Shown here one piece after another: positions 33,110-44,616 of a stretch of 64,000 nt of DNA (within the stretch, counting starts at the first letter, position 1; every line of letters starts with the position of its first letter). The DNA is taken from contig BCIG01000011.1 in the NCBI GenBank assembly GCA_001599915.1, forward strand, positions 434,001 through 498,000. Reading direction: 5' to 3'. The DNA is from Symbiotaphrina buchneri. Taxonomy: Eukaryota; Ascomycota; Symbiotaphrinales; Symbiotaphrinaceae. Under the pieces are notes generated by a model. The model searched no databases, was not told the DNA's origin, and worked only from the letters and a program-made list of their open reading frames with translations. Position numbers and translations under genes: made by a program.

Positions 33110-34946
33110 ATGCCAGCCCATTCTTCTGTTCTCGATCACGAAAACACCGTCCAGGCGAGCGATATCAAGCCCAAGCATGGAGACAATACTGATGGCGCGA
33201 CCGAGACCGTAGTGTCAGCCGGCGACCTGCTCGCAGTCCTGGGATATCACTCAGAATTATCTCGCAATCGGTCAACATTGCAGGTCGCCTTCATGTCCTT
33301 CGTGCTTGCCTCCGTTCCATATGGACTCTCATTGACACTATACTATCCTCTCATCGGCGGCGGCCCTGTTTCAATCATCTGGGGCTGGTTAGTCGTAGGC
33401 CTGATCATGGTATGTGTTGCCATATCCCTCGGAGAGATCACATCGGTCTTCCCAGCCGCAGGAGGAGTGTACTACCAGACGTTCATGGTGTCGCCACCCT
33501 GGTGCCGCAATATTACTGCTTGGATTTGTGGCTGGGCAAACACCATGGGCGTCATCGCCATTACGCTCTCCGTAAATTTCGGAACCGCTCAGTTTTTCGT
33601 GGCCTGTATCAACATCTTCACGGATGCTGCTGGGGATCCTGTCTGGGATGCCGAAACATACCAGGTCTTCCTGCTATTTATTGCCATTACCACTTTATGC
33701 AATAGCATCTCGTCTTTAGGGAATCGATGCTGCCGGTATTGGACGTGAGTATGCTCCCATGAACTTGCACAGCAGTAGTTGCTTATCCATCATCAGACTT
33801 TTGCGGTTTTTTGGACCATCGTCGGCATCCTGGTTATCGTTGTTTGTACCCTTGCATTTGCACGGAGTGGGCGACATAATGCCAGCTATGTCTTCACTGC
33901 ATTTGAGGTCAGTTCGGGTTGGATCTCGGGCTGGTCCTTTTTCATTGGACTGCTGCACGGTGCGTATGTCACCTCGGCGACGGGTATGGTCATTTCGTGA
34001 GTCTTCTTCTTCCCCATTCGATAGTTCAGGCGGTTTCTGATAAAACTTGTTAGTATGTGCGAGGAGGTTCGAGAGCCTGCCATCCAGGTTCCCAAGGCTA
34101 TGGTCCTAACGGTTGTGCTCAACGTCATTTGTGGCCTGGTTTTCTTGATCCCGATCGTTTTTGTCCTACCTCCTATCGAGGATGTAGCGGCACAGAGCTC
34201 GCCGATTCCATACATTCTCAGTGTGGCCATTGGCAACGAAGGGGGGGCTTTTGCCGTCACAATACCTTTACTAGTTCTGGCTCTAATTTGTGGCACAGCC
34301 TGCACTACTGCTGCCTCTCGAACTGTCTGGTCTTTTGCACGAGATGGTGCAATACCTGGCTCGCGTTGGTGGAAGAAGGTTCATCTCAAGCTTGATATGC
34401 CGTTCAACGCAATGATGCTCAGTATGGCAGTTCAGTGTCTCTTGGGCGTCATTTATTTCGGCTCGACGGCAGCGTTCAACGCGTTCAGTGGCGTGGGTGT
34501 CATTTTCCTGGTAAGTACTCCGCTTGCGCGACATGAGCTTCCTAACTTTCTGCAGACCATTGCCTATACGATGCCAATTTTTGTGTCTCTCTTATCCGGT
34601 CGGAAGACCTTGAAACGAGGACGCTACAATCTTCGTGCGGTTGGTGTTGCATGCAATGTCGTTGCAATTTGTACGCTACAGAACCCGCATTTCTCTCTCC
34701 ATCATCGATCCTGCTGAAGGTCCTGACATGACTGCAGGCTGGTGTCTCTTGATAACGCCATTATATTGTATGCCATCTTCTCTTCCCACCACAGCCTCAA
34801 CCATGAACTATGCGTCTGTGGTGTTTACAGGTGGTGTGGCTATTTCCACCGTGTGGTATTTTGTCTGGGGTCGGAAGAATTATGATGGGCCACCAGTCAG
34901 TCAAGAATTAGTTGAGGGACGTCGTATCTCTCAGGTCGAAGTGTGA
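33110..34946 (+). CDS. APC-family amino acid/choline-type permease, apparent frame break
   Basis: Plasma-membrane transporter of the fungal APC group that includes choline (HNM1), GABA and polyamine permeases. Start at ATG 33110 (MPAHSSVLDHENTVQASD). About 12 membrane segments are readable, for example VAFMSFVLASVPYGLSLTLY and GGGPVSIIWGWLVVGLIMVC, the signature SLGEITSVFPAAGGVYYQTF, and later CEEVREPAIQVPKAMVLTVV. Introns join VLD to TFAVFWTIVG, GMVIS to MCEEV, VIFL to TIAYTMP and VAIC to WCLLITPLYC. In exon 1 the frame ends ...SSLGNR, while the next expected residues (LPVLD before the first donor) lie in the +1 frame: one base seems to be missing near 33727-33729, where relatives read NRWLP. 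So the gene is either a young pseudogene, a sequence error, or uses splicing I cannot see. Substrate unknown. Confidence 0.8.
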
Positions 34947-35559
34947 GCATAGGTCATTGTCATGACGCATGTTTGCCTGCTCCGGCGTCCTCAATTTAGC
35001 TTCGATGACATACTAGGCTGTAATGGGCGCGGACCAAGCAGGAGTTGGTTCTATAGCATAGCTTTGGCCTGGGTGGTTACCTAGTGTGTGTACCATGGTT
35101 GCCATGAGTCGAGTAGCTAGTAAAAGTGTTAGGATCTGCCAACAGTCATATTTTTGCTCCTGCTTTAGGATAATGTCCTATTTATCATCGCTGAATCTCG
35201 TAGATATCTCCGGAGGAGCTAGACAATATTTCGCGGCTGATTCTCTAATATCTCCTGTGTCAGTATGGAACGTGAGTTGCTTCTCTACTCAATGAAATGC
35301 GGAATGAGCTCTATACCACTCAATACATGATCAAACTTGAAGATGCCAACGTCCTCGTTAGGCTTATTTGCAACAGACTTCGACGTGAGCTTGATGCCTT
35401 GCCAATACCGATCTCGAAAATAGGAATTGGGTCCGTTTCCTACCCCATTGTCGGTAATTGACGACGCGTCGCGTCGCGAAATCGAGTGTTCATTTTGGAT
35501 GTGCTGAATGCCTAACGCTCGTCATGTCCGGGGATCACTGTTGGAGCGAGACATCGTTT
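34947..35559. other. Spacer downstream of the permease
   Basis: 613 bp with no recognisable gene. Near 35440-35480 a CG-rich GACGACGCGTCGCGTCGCG stretch stands out in otherwise average DNA. Confidence 0.45.
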
Positions 35560-36300
35560 GAGGTGGCCTCCAACCTACCTTGTTCTTGACCCAGGTCCGC
35601 GATTCCTACCACGGATAATCTTGCTGTCAGTCGAAACCATAAATTGTACAGCGTCACCCATGACAAGTTTGTCAATGGCATTGATGCTTTCCCTGAAGCG
35701 GCGATCTGCTTGGGAGCAGATCTTCATGTGCTGGCGGGTTGTCTCGCAACCTTCCGTAGCCCAGCAAGATCATCTGCCTTTTCCTGACGCGTTGACGACG
35801 TCTCGAATTTCCTTCTCTTTCGGCCCACGGTGGCTTGCGGCTACCTTTCTGCCTCTGTCGCCGCCACAAAAAAACCTTTTCTCACATTCCCGTAGCCTAA
35901 TAGCCTAATTTCGGTGATCCTGTCGGGAAAGGCACCTGTGTCAGCAAGTCCAGTGGAACTACTACTGCTCTCGGGCGTGAGCTGTATCTGACTGGGGTAT
36001 TCCGACAACTGGGCGTGGAATTTAGACATTGCGTGCTTGATTGCACCTCCTGTATGAGTTCTCGTCCAGCTGAACCCGACTAAGAGTGTGTTACGGTTTG
36101 CTTGAATATGATCTTTAGTTTCTTATTAATGTTCGCCAGGTGAGCCTCGAGGTCAGCAGTGAGACTCTCGACAACATCGTTAAGACTTTGAAGGCCTTCA
36201 GCTGCAACTGAGGATCTACAAGTACTCGGATTGAGAAGTGGTCAGAGGAGCTTTGCAATTTACACCATGGCCTAGACTTACATACTTGAGCCAGTAAGTA
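35560..36300 (-). pseudogene. Decayed STAND/HeLo-like N-terminal domain gene
   Basis: On the minus strand, separate stretches match the helical N-terminal domain found at the front of many fungal STAND/NLR and ankyrin proteins. One stretch (about 36115-36200) has the coil pattern EGLQSLNDVVESLTADLE. A second (about 35640-35760) has KICSQADRRF. A third (about 35580-35660) has the family hallmark AVQFMVSTDSKIIRGRNRG. No nucleotide-binding or repeat domain follows. The copy is broken several times and is treated as a fossil. It borders the AT-rich block, and its changes fit mild RIP or simple decay. Family assignment is moderate. Confidence 0.6.
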
Positions 36301-36368
36301 CAATGTTAATCGTCGATTATACTTTTTGTTTTATAGAAGATAATTAAAACATAGTTGTCGGTATCTTT

Positions 36369-37241
36369 CAGGCTTGTCATTGGTATGGTATGGTATGGTA
36401 TTTTGATCTTTTAAGCTTGTCCGTCAAGGAACTTGATTACATGTGGTAGTTTAGACTCTACTACCAGATACCACTAGTTACAAGTACGAATACTACCATT
36501 AAATGTTTATTCTGTATTACTAAACTGTATTATTAACTGTTTACTAAACATTTAATAGGTGTTTACTAAGCAACTTTAAACGAAACCCAATTTTATCTCA
36601 GTAAATAATCATGATTAATCTTTTAAAATAATAAAAATACATCTATATAACAAATCTATTGCTGAATAATACTCTTTCAGAAATTTCAGAATCTGATAAG
36701 GAATGGTTAAGATATCATCATTTTCTAGCCTAGCCCTAGGTTCTACGATGGCCAGGAACTACAGGATAACAACAAGCTGGAAGTGTAAAAAGGACTTGGC
36801 ATGGTAGCTTGATTAGAATTTAAAGAAAATATAAAATATGATCATATTCCAACTGATCTGTCTATTTAAACCTAGTTTACCTTTTATTCCTAAACATTAA
36901 TAAATAATAAAACATATTAATACAAACTAATACACATTAATACATTAATGTAAGCCATTTTGTACATTAAACCTGATTAGGTATAGTTTGTTACTATAAA
37001 TATAGTAACAGAACTTACTGAGCTCTAGTTCTATACCCCTTCCAAAAACAGTAATTCTAAGAAAAGAAATCTTATCTTATCTTTTTGATCTGGTAATCTG
37101 GTATTATACCACATTTAATGCCGGTAGAATATGGTATCATGACTAAGTACTACTGGTACCAAGTTTTGGTACTAGACCATATTTAGTACCGGTATGGTAT
37201 ATTTGTATTCGGTGGTATATACCATACCAACGGTAAGCCTG
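36369..37241. mobile_element. Non-autonomous DNA transposon with TIRs, hAT-like
   Basis: 873 bp bounded by inverted repeats: the left end starts CAGGCTTGTCATTGGTATGG and the right end, read on the other strand, CAGGCTTACCGTTGGTATGG. Twenty of the first 23 bases match, and the three mismatches are transitions. Extra GGTATGG/GGTACC subterminal motifs lie inside both ends. No transposase frame is present, so it is a deletion derivative or MITE. The CAGGC start suggests hAT, but no 8-bp target duplication is evident (GTATCTTT left, TTTGAACT right), so the superfamily is tentative. Confidence 0.62.
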
Positions 37242-37605
37242 TTTGAACTGTGGTACTATAATTTAAAAGGAAAGAAAAAGGACCTTCTTTTAAACATTAA
37301 GGAGGAATACAGCAGATTTCTAAAGAATGTATTGAAACAGAAGGATCAGATGGTAAAAATTCATCTATAAGCACAAGATAGATTCAATGATCTAACAGGT
37401 AACTAGGGCAGGATTTGATAATTATGCTGTATATATCTAGTTAGGTAGTAGGACAAGTTCTACTAAATTATCTCTTTATACAAATAATACAACAATGTCT
37501 TTAATGATAACATAATCGTATATATGCAATGCTATGATATTATAACTTTATATACTGTAGATATAAAGGTTATCAATATAAGTACTAACAGATAAAAGGA
37601 CTAAC
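37242..37605. other. AT-rich spacer between transposons
   Basis: 364 bp of AT-rich DNA with no gene, ending in the CTAAC that forms the left target duplication of the outer LTR element. Probably older, decayed repeat DNA. Confidence 0.45.
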
Positions 37606-37882
37606 TGTTGGAATATAGCGATTGCAGCGTCTTGGAGAGCTTGGTGGTGTTAAGGCTCTGCAAGGGGTGCAGCTCTGTAGGTAGTGTGGTTCTGCCACCA
37701 CGCCGGCTTACCCTGCTCAGGGTAAACAGGCAGAAAGGTGCAGAGCCGCACCACCAAAGGGGAAGCCACACCTGCAAGGCAGGGCCGTACCACCAAGGTG
37801 GCTAGGAACGCAGGCATATAGCTAGAGCATGTTTCCCACCTTAGATAGTAGTAAATCAAGCTGCACAGCATACCTTTCAACA
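37606..37882 (+). repeat. 5' LTR of the outer copia-like element (little mutated)
   Basis: 277 bp, TGTTG...CAACA. It is surprisingly GC-balanced compared with its partner at 53531-53807 and with the element's interior. Its open frames (for example on the minus strand 37650-37934) are fortuitous. Confidence 0.85.
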
Positions 37883-39327
37883 GGTTATGAGCCTGGAACA
37901 CAGTAAATAGACGTCCAACACCTCCTACAGTCAAGCGTTAAGGTTAACGCTAGAAGGGATTAGCTATATAATAGCTAGTAAAGAATTCAACCAGCTACAC
38001 CAATCAGCTAAGGACTTTACTTATCATAGGCTTCTGATTAGCCAAGCAGTAACTGATAAACACAGTAAATCAAAAGGCTAGGTAATAGGCCTTTCAGCTT
38101 GTTGCTAGGTAGATACCAGACTATGGAAAGAAGGTTACAACATACAATTAGCCCTATAGAGAGACAGGCCAACTATATGCTGTTGTTATTATTACTAACC
38201 TTGTAAGCTTGTAAAGTTCTCCTAACCATCATTTATTTAGGTTAAAGAGAGTTAAAATGGCTGCTTTAGCTTTAGCTTTATCTTTATCCTTAAATCTACA
38301 ACTGTAAACAATTCTATACATGCTGCTGCAGTCAAGCTTTGATAACCTCTATCATTAATACCTATAAGGTATCCTTTTTAACCTCTGTATTGACCTAGGA
38401 TCAAAAGACTTCCTTTATATCCTTTAAGATGTATAAAACCTTTATTGTAACAAGAAGAAAAAGAGCTATCTAGACATCCTAGAAAAACAGTCTATAGAGA
38501 TTAAGTTGTTATATTATCCAAAGAACACTTTACCATGTTAAAAAACATTATTAACAGCAGCTAAGCTAAAGTCTAGGCCTTTAACACCTTTAAGTCCTTA
38601 GGTACTATTTGGACTTAAAACAGAAAGACCTAGATAACTATATACAATAACTATACCTGATCTATATAGCATTAACAAGAAATCAACTGTTATACCTGAC
38701 AAGATAATAACTAATAATCTAACCTTAATGATAAAAGAGAAGGTAATAAACACCAGCATTATAAGCATCTTTTTAGTAACTATGTTAATGCTAGAAACTT
38801 TTAATAACTAGAGAAACTAGCATTAACTGATTAAAAATTACCTTATTCTAGCTAGCCTTTAGATTAAGCTGATAAAAGGACATAAAAAAGTACTTTATAA
38901 TACAACTTGGAAAAATAGATAGCTTAAAGCCTACATGTTAATTAAAAATCATTTTAGCTACAATCCAAGATTACTAGTTAAAAACATCTAAGATAATGTT
39001 AAAAACATTTTTAAAAGATTTAAACAAGAATATAAGCTTTAAAAAAACAAAGTATTCAACAAAATCTACAAGCAATAGATTAATCTTAAATTTAATAACT
39101 TTAAGATAATTAGTAAGTATATTAAAAATTTTTAAAAAGTTATATAAAAACTAGTTAAGTTCAATATATAGATCCTTAAACTGACCTTTGTTTAATTCTA
39201 CTTTAATAATTTTGATTTAACATTCAATATCTTTTGTACAACATATAAACAAACCTATAGATTGATTGATAAGGATAATAACAATAAGAAAACAATAACT
39301 CTAGATATCATAACATTTGTAACCTTG

Positions 39328-39733
39328 TGTGAGCCGCGCTCATTGGTGAACCAGCCAGTGGTACGTTGGGAAGCGCCCGGCGGATAGCCGTCGGAGACTC
39401 GGGTATACGGCATCCTTATCTGCCTTGGCAGGTTCGTCTCAGCATGCTAGTGATCCTGGGGGTGTGCACTAGTTATATCTGAGGGTGTGGTCGTCGGACA
39501 CCTGTCGGACAGCCAGCGGTCTGTCTGCGTATACCGGGTCTACGGCATTCCCACCCAGTGCAGGGACTCGAAGGAGTCCCGGTATATAGTGCTGGCCAGA
39601 TCCATGTTTGGATAGCCAGCGATTAGTTTTGGAATCTACCGGACTGATAGCTATCCCCTCGCCGCCGCCTCGCCGTGTGTCCTCCACCAGATATTGTAGC
39701 AGCCTAAGAAGCCAGTCGCATATAGCCCTCACA
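39328..39733. mobile_element. Solo LTR, 406 bp
   Basis: A GC-balanced island in the AT-rich interior of the outer element. It begins TGTGAG and ends CTCACA, perfect short inverted ends, and is flanked on both sides by the 5-bp duplication CCTTG (39323-39327 and 39734-39738). This is the product of recombination between two LTRs, which removed the interior. It is barely mutated, so it is younger than its host or escaped RIP by being short. Family unknown. Confidence 0.82.
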
Positions 39734-42700
39734 CCTTGATTAAAGAAAAAGACATAGCTATATAAAAAGATAATAAACATACAATAACCATGTTTATCAA
39801 AGGTAACCTTATATATTAAAAGCAAAGATCTAATATAACTCAGGCAATAAAACATTATAATTATTATAACTAGGATTACCATGACAAAAACAACTATTAA
39901 AACCTATATCCAAAACTTATTTTAAAGAATAAAAGCTGTAAAAGGAAATAATAACAATAGGATAATAAAAGGAAAATAAAAAACATTATTATGATCCCAT
40001 CTAAGAAGATAACTAAAGAAATACAATTTATAACCAATACAAGAGCTATTAAAACATTATTAGCACTAAGTCTGCAAGATATATATATATTAAATAGCAA
40101 ATACTTATAATATTTTATCTGTTAACAATTTATGTTTATATCCTTCTAAAAGCTTTTTAACAAGGTAATTAACAGCATAAAAAGTATAACTGCCTAGGCA
40201 ATTGGCAAAAAGATCATTACATTATACTATAAAGATAAAAAAAGGTAGATAGATCTATATGCAATTCTCTAATATTCTCTTTATTCTAGATTTTAAAGTT
40301 AATCTTATATTTAAGATTTAATTAACTAACAGCTATAAAGGTATTATATAAATCTATAAAGGGAAAAGATCTATCTTCTATAATAACATTAAATTTACAA
40401 CAATAAACTATTTTAGTATCTTAATAATCAATATAATTATTATAATCATAACAATAATAGCTATCTAAAAGAACCTTATCTGTTAACTTTAGCATAACAG
40501 GATAGAATACCTTAAAAACCAAGGCTTATAACAACTATAAAGGATGTTAACAGGCATAAACTTAATAAAATCATCAAAACCTATCTGTTAAGCCTACATT
40601 AACAACAAGCTGTATATATAGCTGTATAGGATATTAATTAAACCAGGATAATATAAGAATAAACTTGTATATAGCAATATAATAAGGCCTTTTAAAAGGA
40701 AAAGACATAATAGATTAAAGTATTTTATTACCTTTATAGATAACAAGATTAAAGTGTTAAAGGTATACTTTATATAATAGAAGTCCTAAGTTAAAATTAT
40801 ATTCTATATATATTATATACAAAAGGAATATAGATACTATATCATATAATATCTTTATATAGATTATAAGAAAGAGTACATTAGTTAATCATCATAGGAT
40901 CAGTTAGTAAAAGTAGACATTTAATAGAAACTATCTATAGCTAGGAATCTATAAATAAACAGAAAGACAGAATATCTAAGCTATACATTGTACAAGAAAG
41001 CATACCTTATGCTAATTATATCAGGCTTTAAATAAGAATACTGGATAGAAACAGTTTATTATGCTAACTAGCTATAAAACCAAAGTTTTAAACATATACT
41101 GTATATAATACCTTTTAAAACAAAAATAGATATATAATCAGACTTTAACCATGTTTATATCTTTAGCTTAATAGCCTATATACTGAAACAAGTCTAATAA
41201 AAGCTTAAAGATCAAAGTTTAAAATGCTGACTTTTAATATATAAAAAAAATCAAATCTATTATCTTTTAAGCCTAAATGGCCAAGTCTATCAAAGTGCTA
41301 TTATTATTTTTAATAAAGGCCTTTTGTATTAAAAAAAAGATCTAAACTAGTTTAAACCTTATTTTATTATACAAGGAAAAAATCAAATATATCAAAATAT
41401 AGTTTAAGATAACCTAATAATAACAACATAGATTATATAAACTGTTTTATCTATAATATAAAAAGCAGCTATCCTGTTTATAATATAAAAGATAACCTTT
41501 TTTAAAATTAAATATAAAGATAACCTAGAATTTAACTAGGAAAGCCCTGTTTAACAAGCTATAATACACAAAGGATAAAGGCTTATAATCAACCTAGACA
41601 ATTATTAAAAGCTAAAAGATATTTTTAATAAACATCTACAGCTATAAATTCTAGAATTAAACTTACCTGACCTATTATAACTGGCATTTCTCTTTTTAAT
41701 AAAAGCTTTTAGCTTTAAACTGTACAAACTAAAGATCTATTATGCTAAGGTAGTTAGGGATAGATAGATAGCTATTAAATCAGGTAGGAAAATAGGTAAA
41801 AAATATATTATAAAAAAACACCATTATAAAACAATAGAAATAAAGCCTTTACACAGGTTATCATATAGAGAAATCATATAGAAAACCATATAAAGAAATT
41901 ACCTATTTAAAACAAGAAATAAATATCAGTAAAACAGGTTTTAAATTTATTGTCCAATATACTAATCCTTTATCTTCTTATCAAAAAAAGAACTTTTTAT
42001 CTCTTAGAACATAGAATACTAAAGAAACATTATTCTGTTTTACTTTGTTAAAGCTTGAACTACATTATATAACACTGATGTAAAAGCATAAATTACCTTT
42101 TGTACCTTTTATACCTTTTGTACCTTTTACACCTTTTTCCCTATTATATACATCTTCTTCCTATTAAATAATTATTTTATAACCATTAACAGGTTGAAAA
42201 AGATATGCAACATGTTCTAAAACAGCTATCAGCTACTTATAAAAGCTTTTCAATCGTTGTAAACATCTAGCTAACAACCTGATCAATTTTCCATGTTTAA
42301 ACATAGAAAATCAGGCCTTGGCTAAAGATGCTTAATAAGCATAAACTATAAACTCCTGTACTATCTTTCTCTTGCTAACTATACCTTTAGTTATAACCTT
42401 TTAAGCTTTAGGTAACAATCTATCTAAAGTTAAATAACGATTTTTATTATAATAGTAAAGGCCTTTCTTTATATCTTTATATAAGCTAGAATAGTAAGCC
42501 TAAACATAGTTTAAGACATAATAATAATAACAGGTACAAAGATACAGAACCTGATATCTTTTTCTATAAACTTCTTGTATATCTGACAATAACCTAGCTA
42601 ATATCAATAGGTTATATATCAGCCTAAAAAATAGGTATAGCTTTATAAAATTAACATAAACAGCCTTTTTTATATTATCTTTAAACAACATTATTAAGAT

Positions 42701-44434
42701 TAGAAGTATTATCTTTTACAAAGTTTTTACAAGGTTATCTATTTTCTTATCTAACTTTTAGCTTTTTAAATAGATATAAACTTTAATAAAGCTTTTAATT
42801 ACAATTTAAATTGCTATAAGGTAGCATTAGCCATATGCTAAACCTGTATAAAATCATAAAGTTTATTAAAATTTAAACTAGTTATATTACTTAAATTTAT
42901 ATAGCATTTCTATACTATATTAGCTTAAACAACAGTAAAAAGCCTTTATAGAAACTATAGACCTTGGGTATAAAGGTTAAAAACATCTTAATTAACAAAG
43001 GCTTATAATTTAATAATATATTCATGATAATATTATTATAGATTATCTTTTTTACTTTAAGGAATTTACTTATACTATTTAAACTATTAACAGAAACTTT
43101 ATTATTATTTAATATTATTACTTTTATATTCATTGTATAATACCTTGTAGAAGCCTTCTTAGCTGTAAGCCTTTTATTCTAAAACAGTTTTAATATAAGC
43201 TTTAAAGATTCTATTATAGTAATATAATAAATGTTTTACCTTCTTAGCCTTTCCTAATGTATAATCATCATAAAGATCTTTATACTGTTTTAAAAACTTA
43301 GTAATATTCTTCTTTTTAAAGAATAATGCATTTAAAAAGCCTAGGTATAGTATCCTTCCTATTATTTACACTTTTAAAGCATTGGCCAATAATAAGACAA
43401 TAATAAGAATAATAGTTAATATTAAAACAACATGTTTAATAAAAGCAAAAACAGAAGAAAAGAAAGAATTCCTAATAGTTTGATTTCAGGATTTTTAACT
43501 ATTAACACTATTTGTTGTTAATAATAAAGCTATCTAGAATTTAAAGTATTCTGTTTACATAGAATAAGCTTATAATATAACCTATAAAATAATTATAACA
43601 AGATAATGGATAATAGGTTAAAAGTCTTTATTTTCGTCTATTATTGTTTTTGTTATTAATAATAAGCTATTTAACATTATATCCCTATCATTACTATTAT
43701 TATTATAGCATTTATTGAACAATATTTTTTTCTTAGCAAAAAGCCTTTACTGTTATCATTTTTCTTGATTTACAATGTAAAGCCTATTAAAGCTATTATG
43801 CTGTTATATGTTCAAGCTTATCATTATTGCTTTCTACTGTACCAGTATACTCCTGTATAATTTCTAAAACTTTAAACTAACCTTTTACCCCTTTTCAAAC
43901 AGTAAACTTATAGTTTTAATGTTTTTCAAGGTTTTAGCTACCTTTCCCAGTTTTAATAACCATGTTAAGACTTTAAAAAACGATATATGTTATTATATAG
44001 CAGTTATATCTTGTATTAATAGCTGTACCTTTACAAGGTTGAATTTTCTAAGGTTATAATAGTATAGCTGCAATTCTTATCAGTTAATAAACCTTCTTAA
44101 CGCTTTTTTACTTCTTATTCTCCTACTATGTAATAATAACATCCTTATATAGGTTATCAATATGCTAGGGTAGTTAAGGGTAGGTAGATAACTATTGAAT
44201 CAGGTAGGAAAATAGGTAGAAAGATATACTATAAGGGAAACACTATTATAAAACAATAGGAATAAAACCTTTATACAGGCTATTATATAAAGAAATCATA
44301 TAAAAAACCACATAGAGAAATTACCTATCTAAAACAAGAAATAAATATTAGCAAAACAGATTTTGAATTTATTATCTAACATGCTAATCCTTTATCTTCT
44401 TATTAAAAAAAAGCTTTTTATCCTTTAAAACATA

Positions 44435-44616
44435 TGTTGCGGACTTGCATATAGGGTAGTCACTCGCTGAGCGCTCCCTACTAGCTAATTGCTAGCATTA
44501 CACTCGCTTGTAATCACATGACTTAGCATTCACTATATAGCTTGCTACCCTGCAGTTAGATAGCTTCTTAATCAACCTTCTTACTATTCAAGACTCCTCC
44601 ACATTGATCCTTATCA
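44435..44616 (+). repeat. 5' LTR of the gypsy element
   Basis: 182 bp, begins TGTTGCGGACTTGC and ends CCTTATCA; it matches the 3' LTR in length and sequence apart from transitions. Confidence 0.9.

Noticed and set aside
36361-37249. 8-bp target duplication expected for a hAT element
   Set aside because: Flanks GTATCTTT and TTTGAACT do not match, so the hAT call stays tentative.
37650-37934. 94-codon minus-strand frame in AT-rich DNA
   Set aside because: Lies in the LTR of the outer element; no protein family.
39469-39882. 137-codon minus-strand frame
   Set aside because: Runs from the solo LTR into AT-rich DNA; composite of unrelated sequence.
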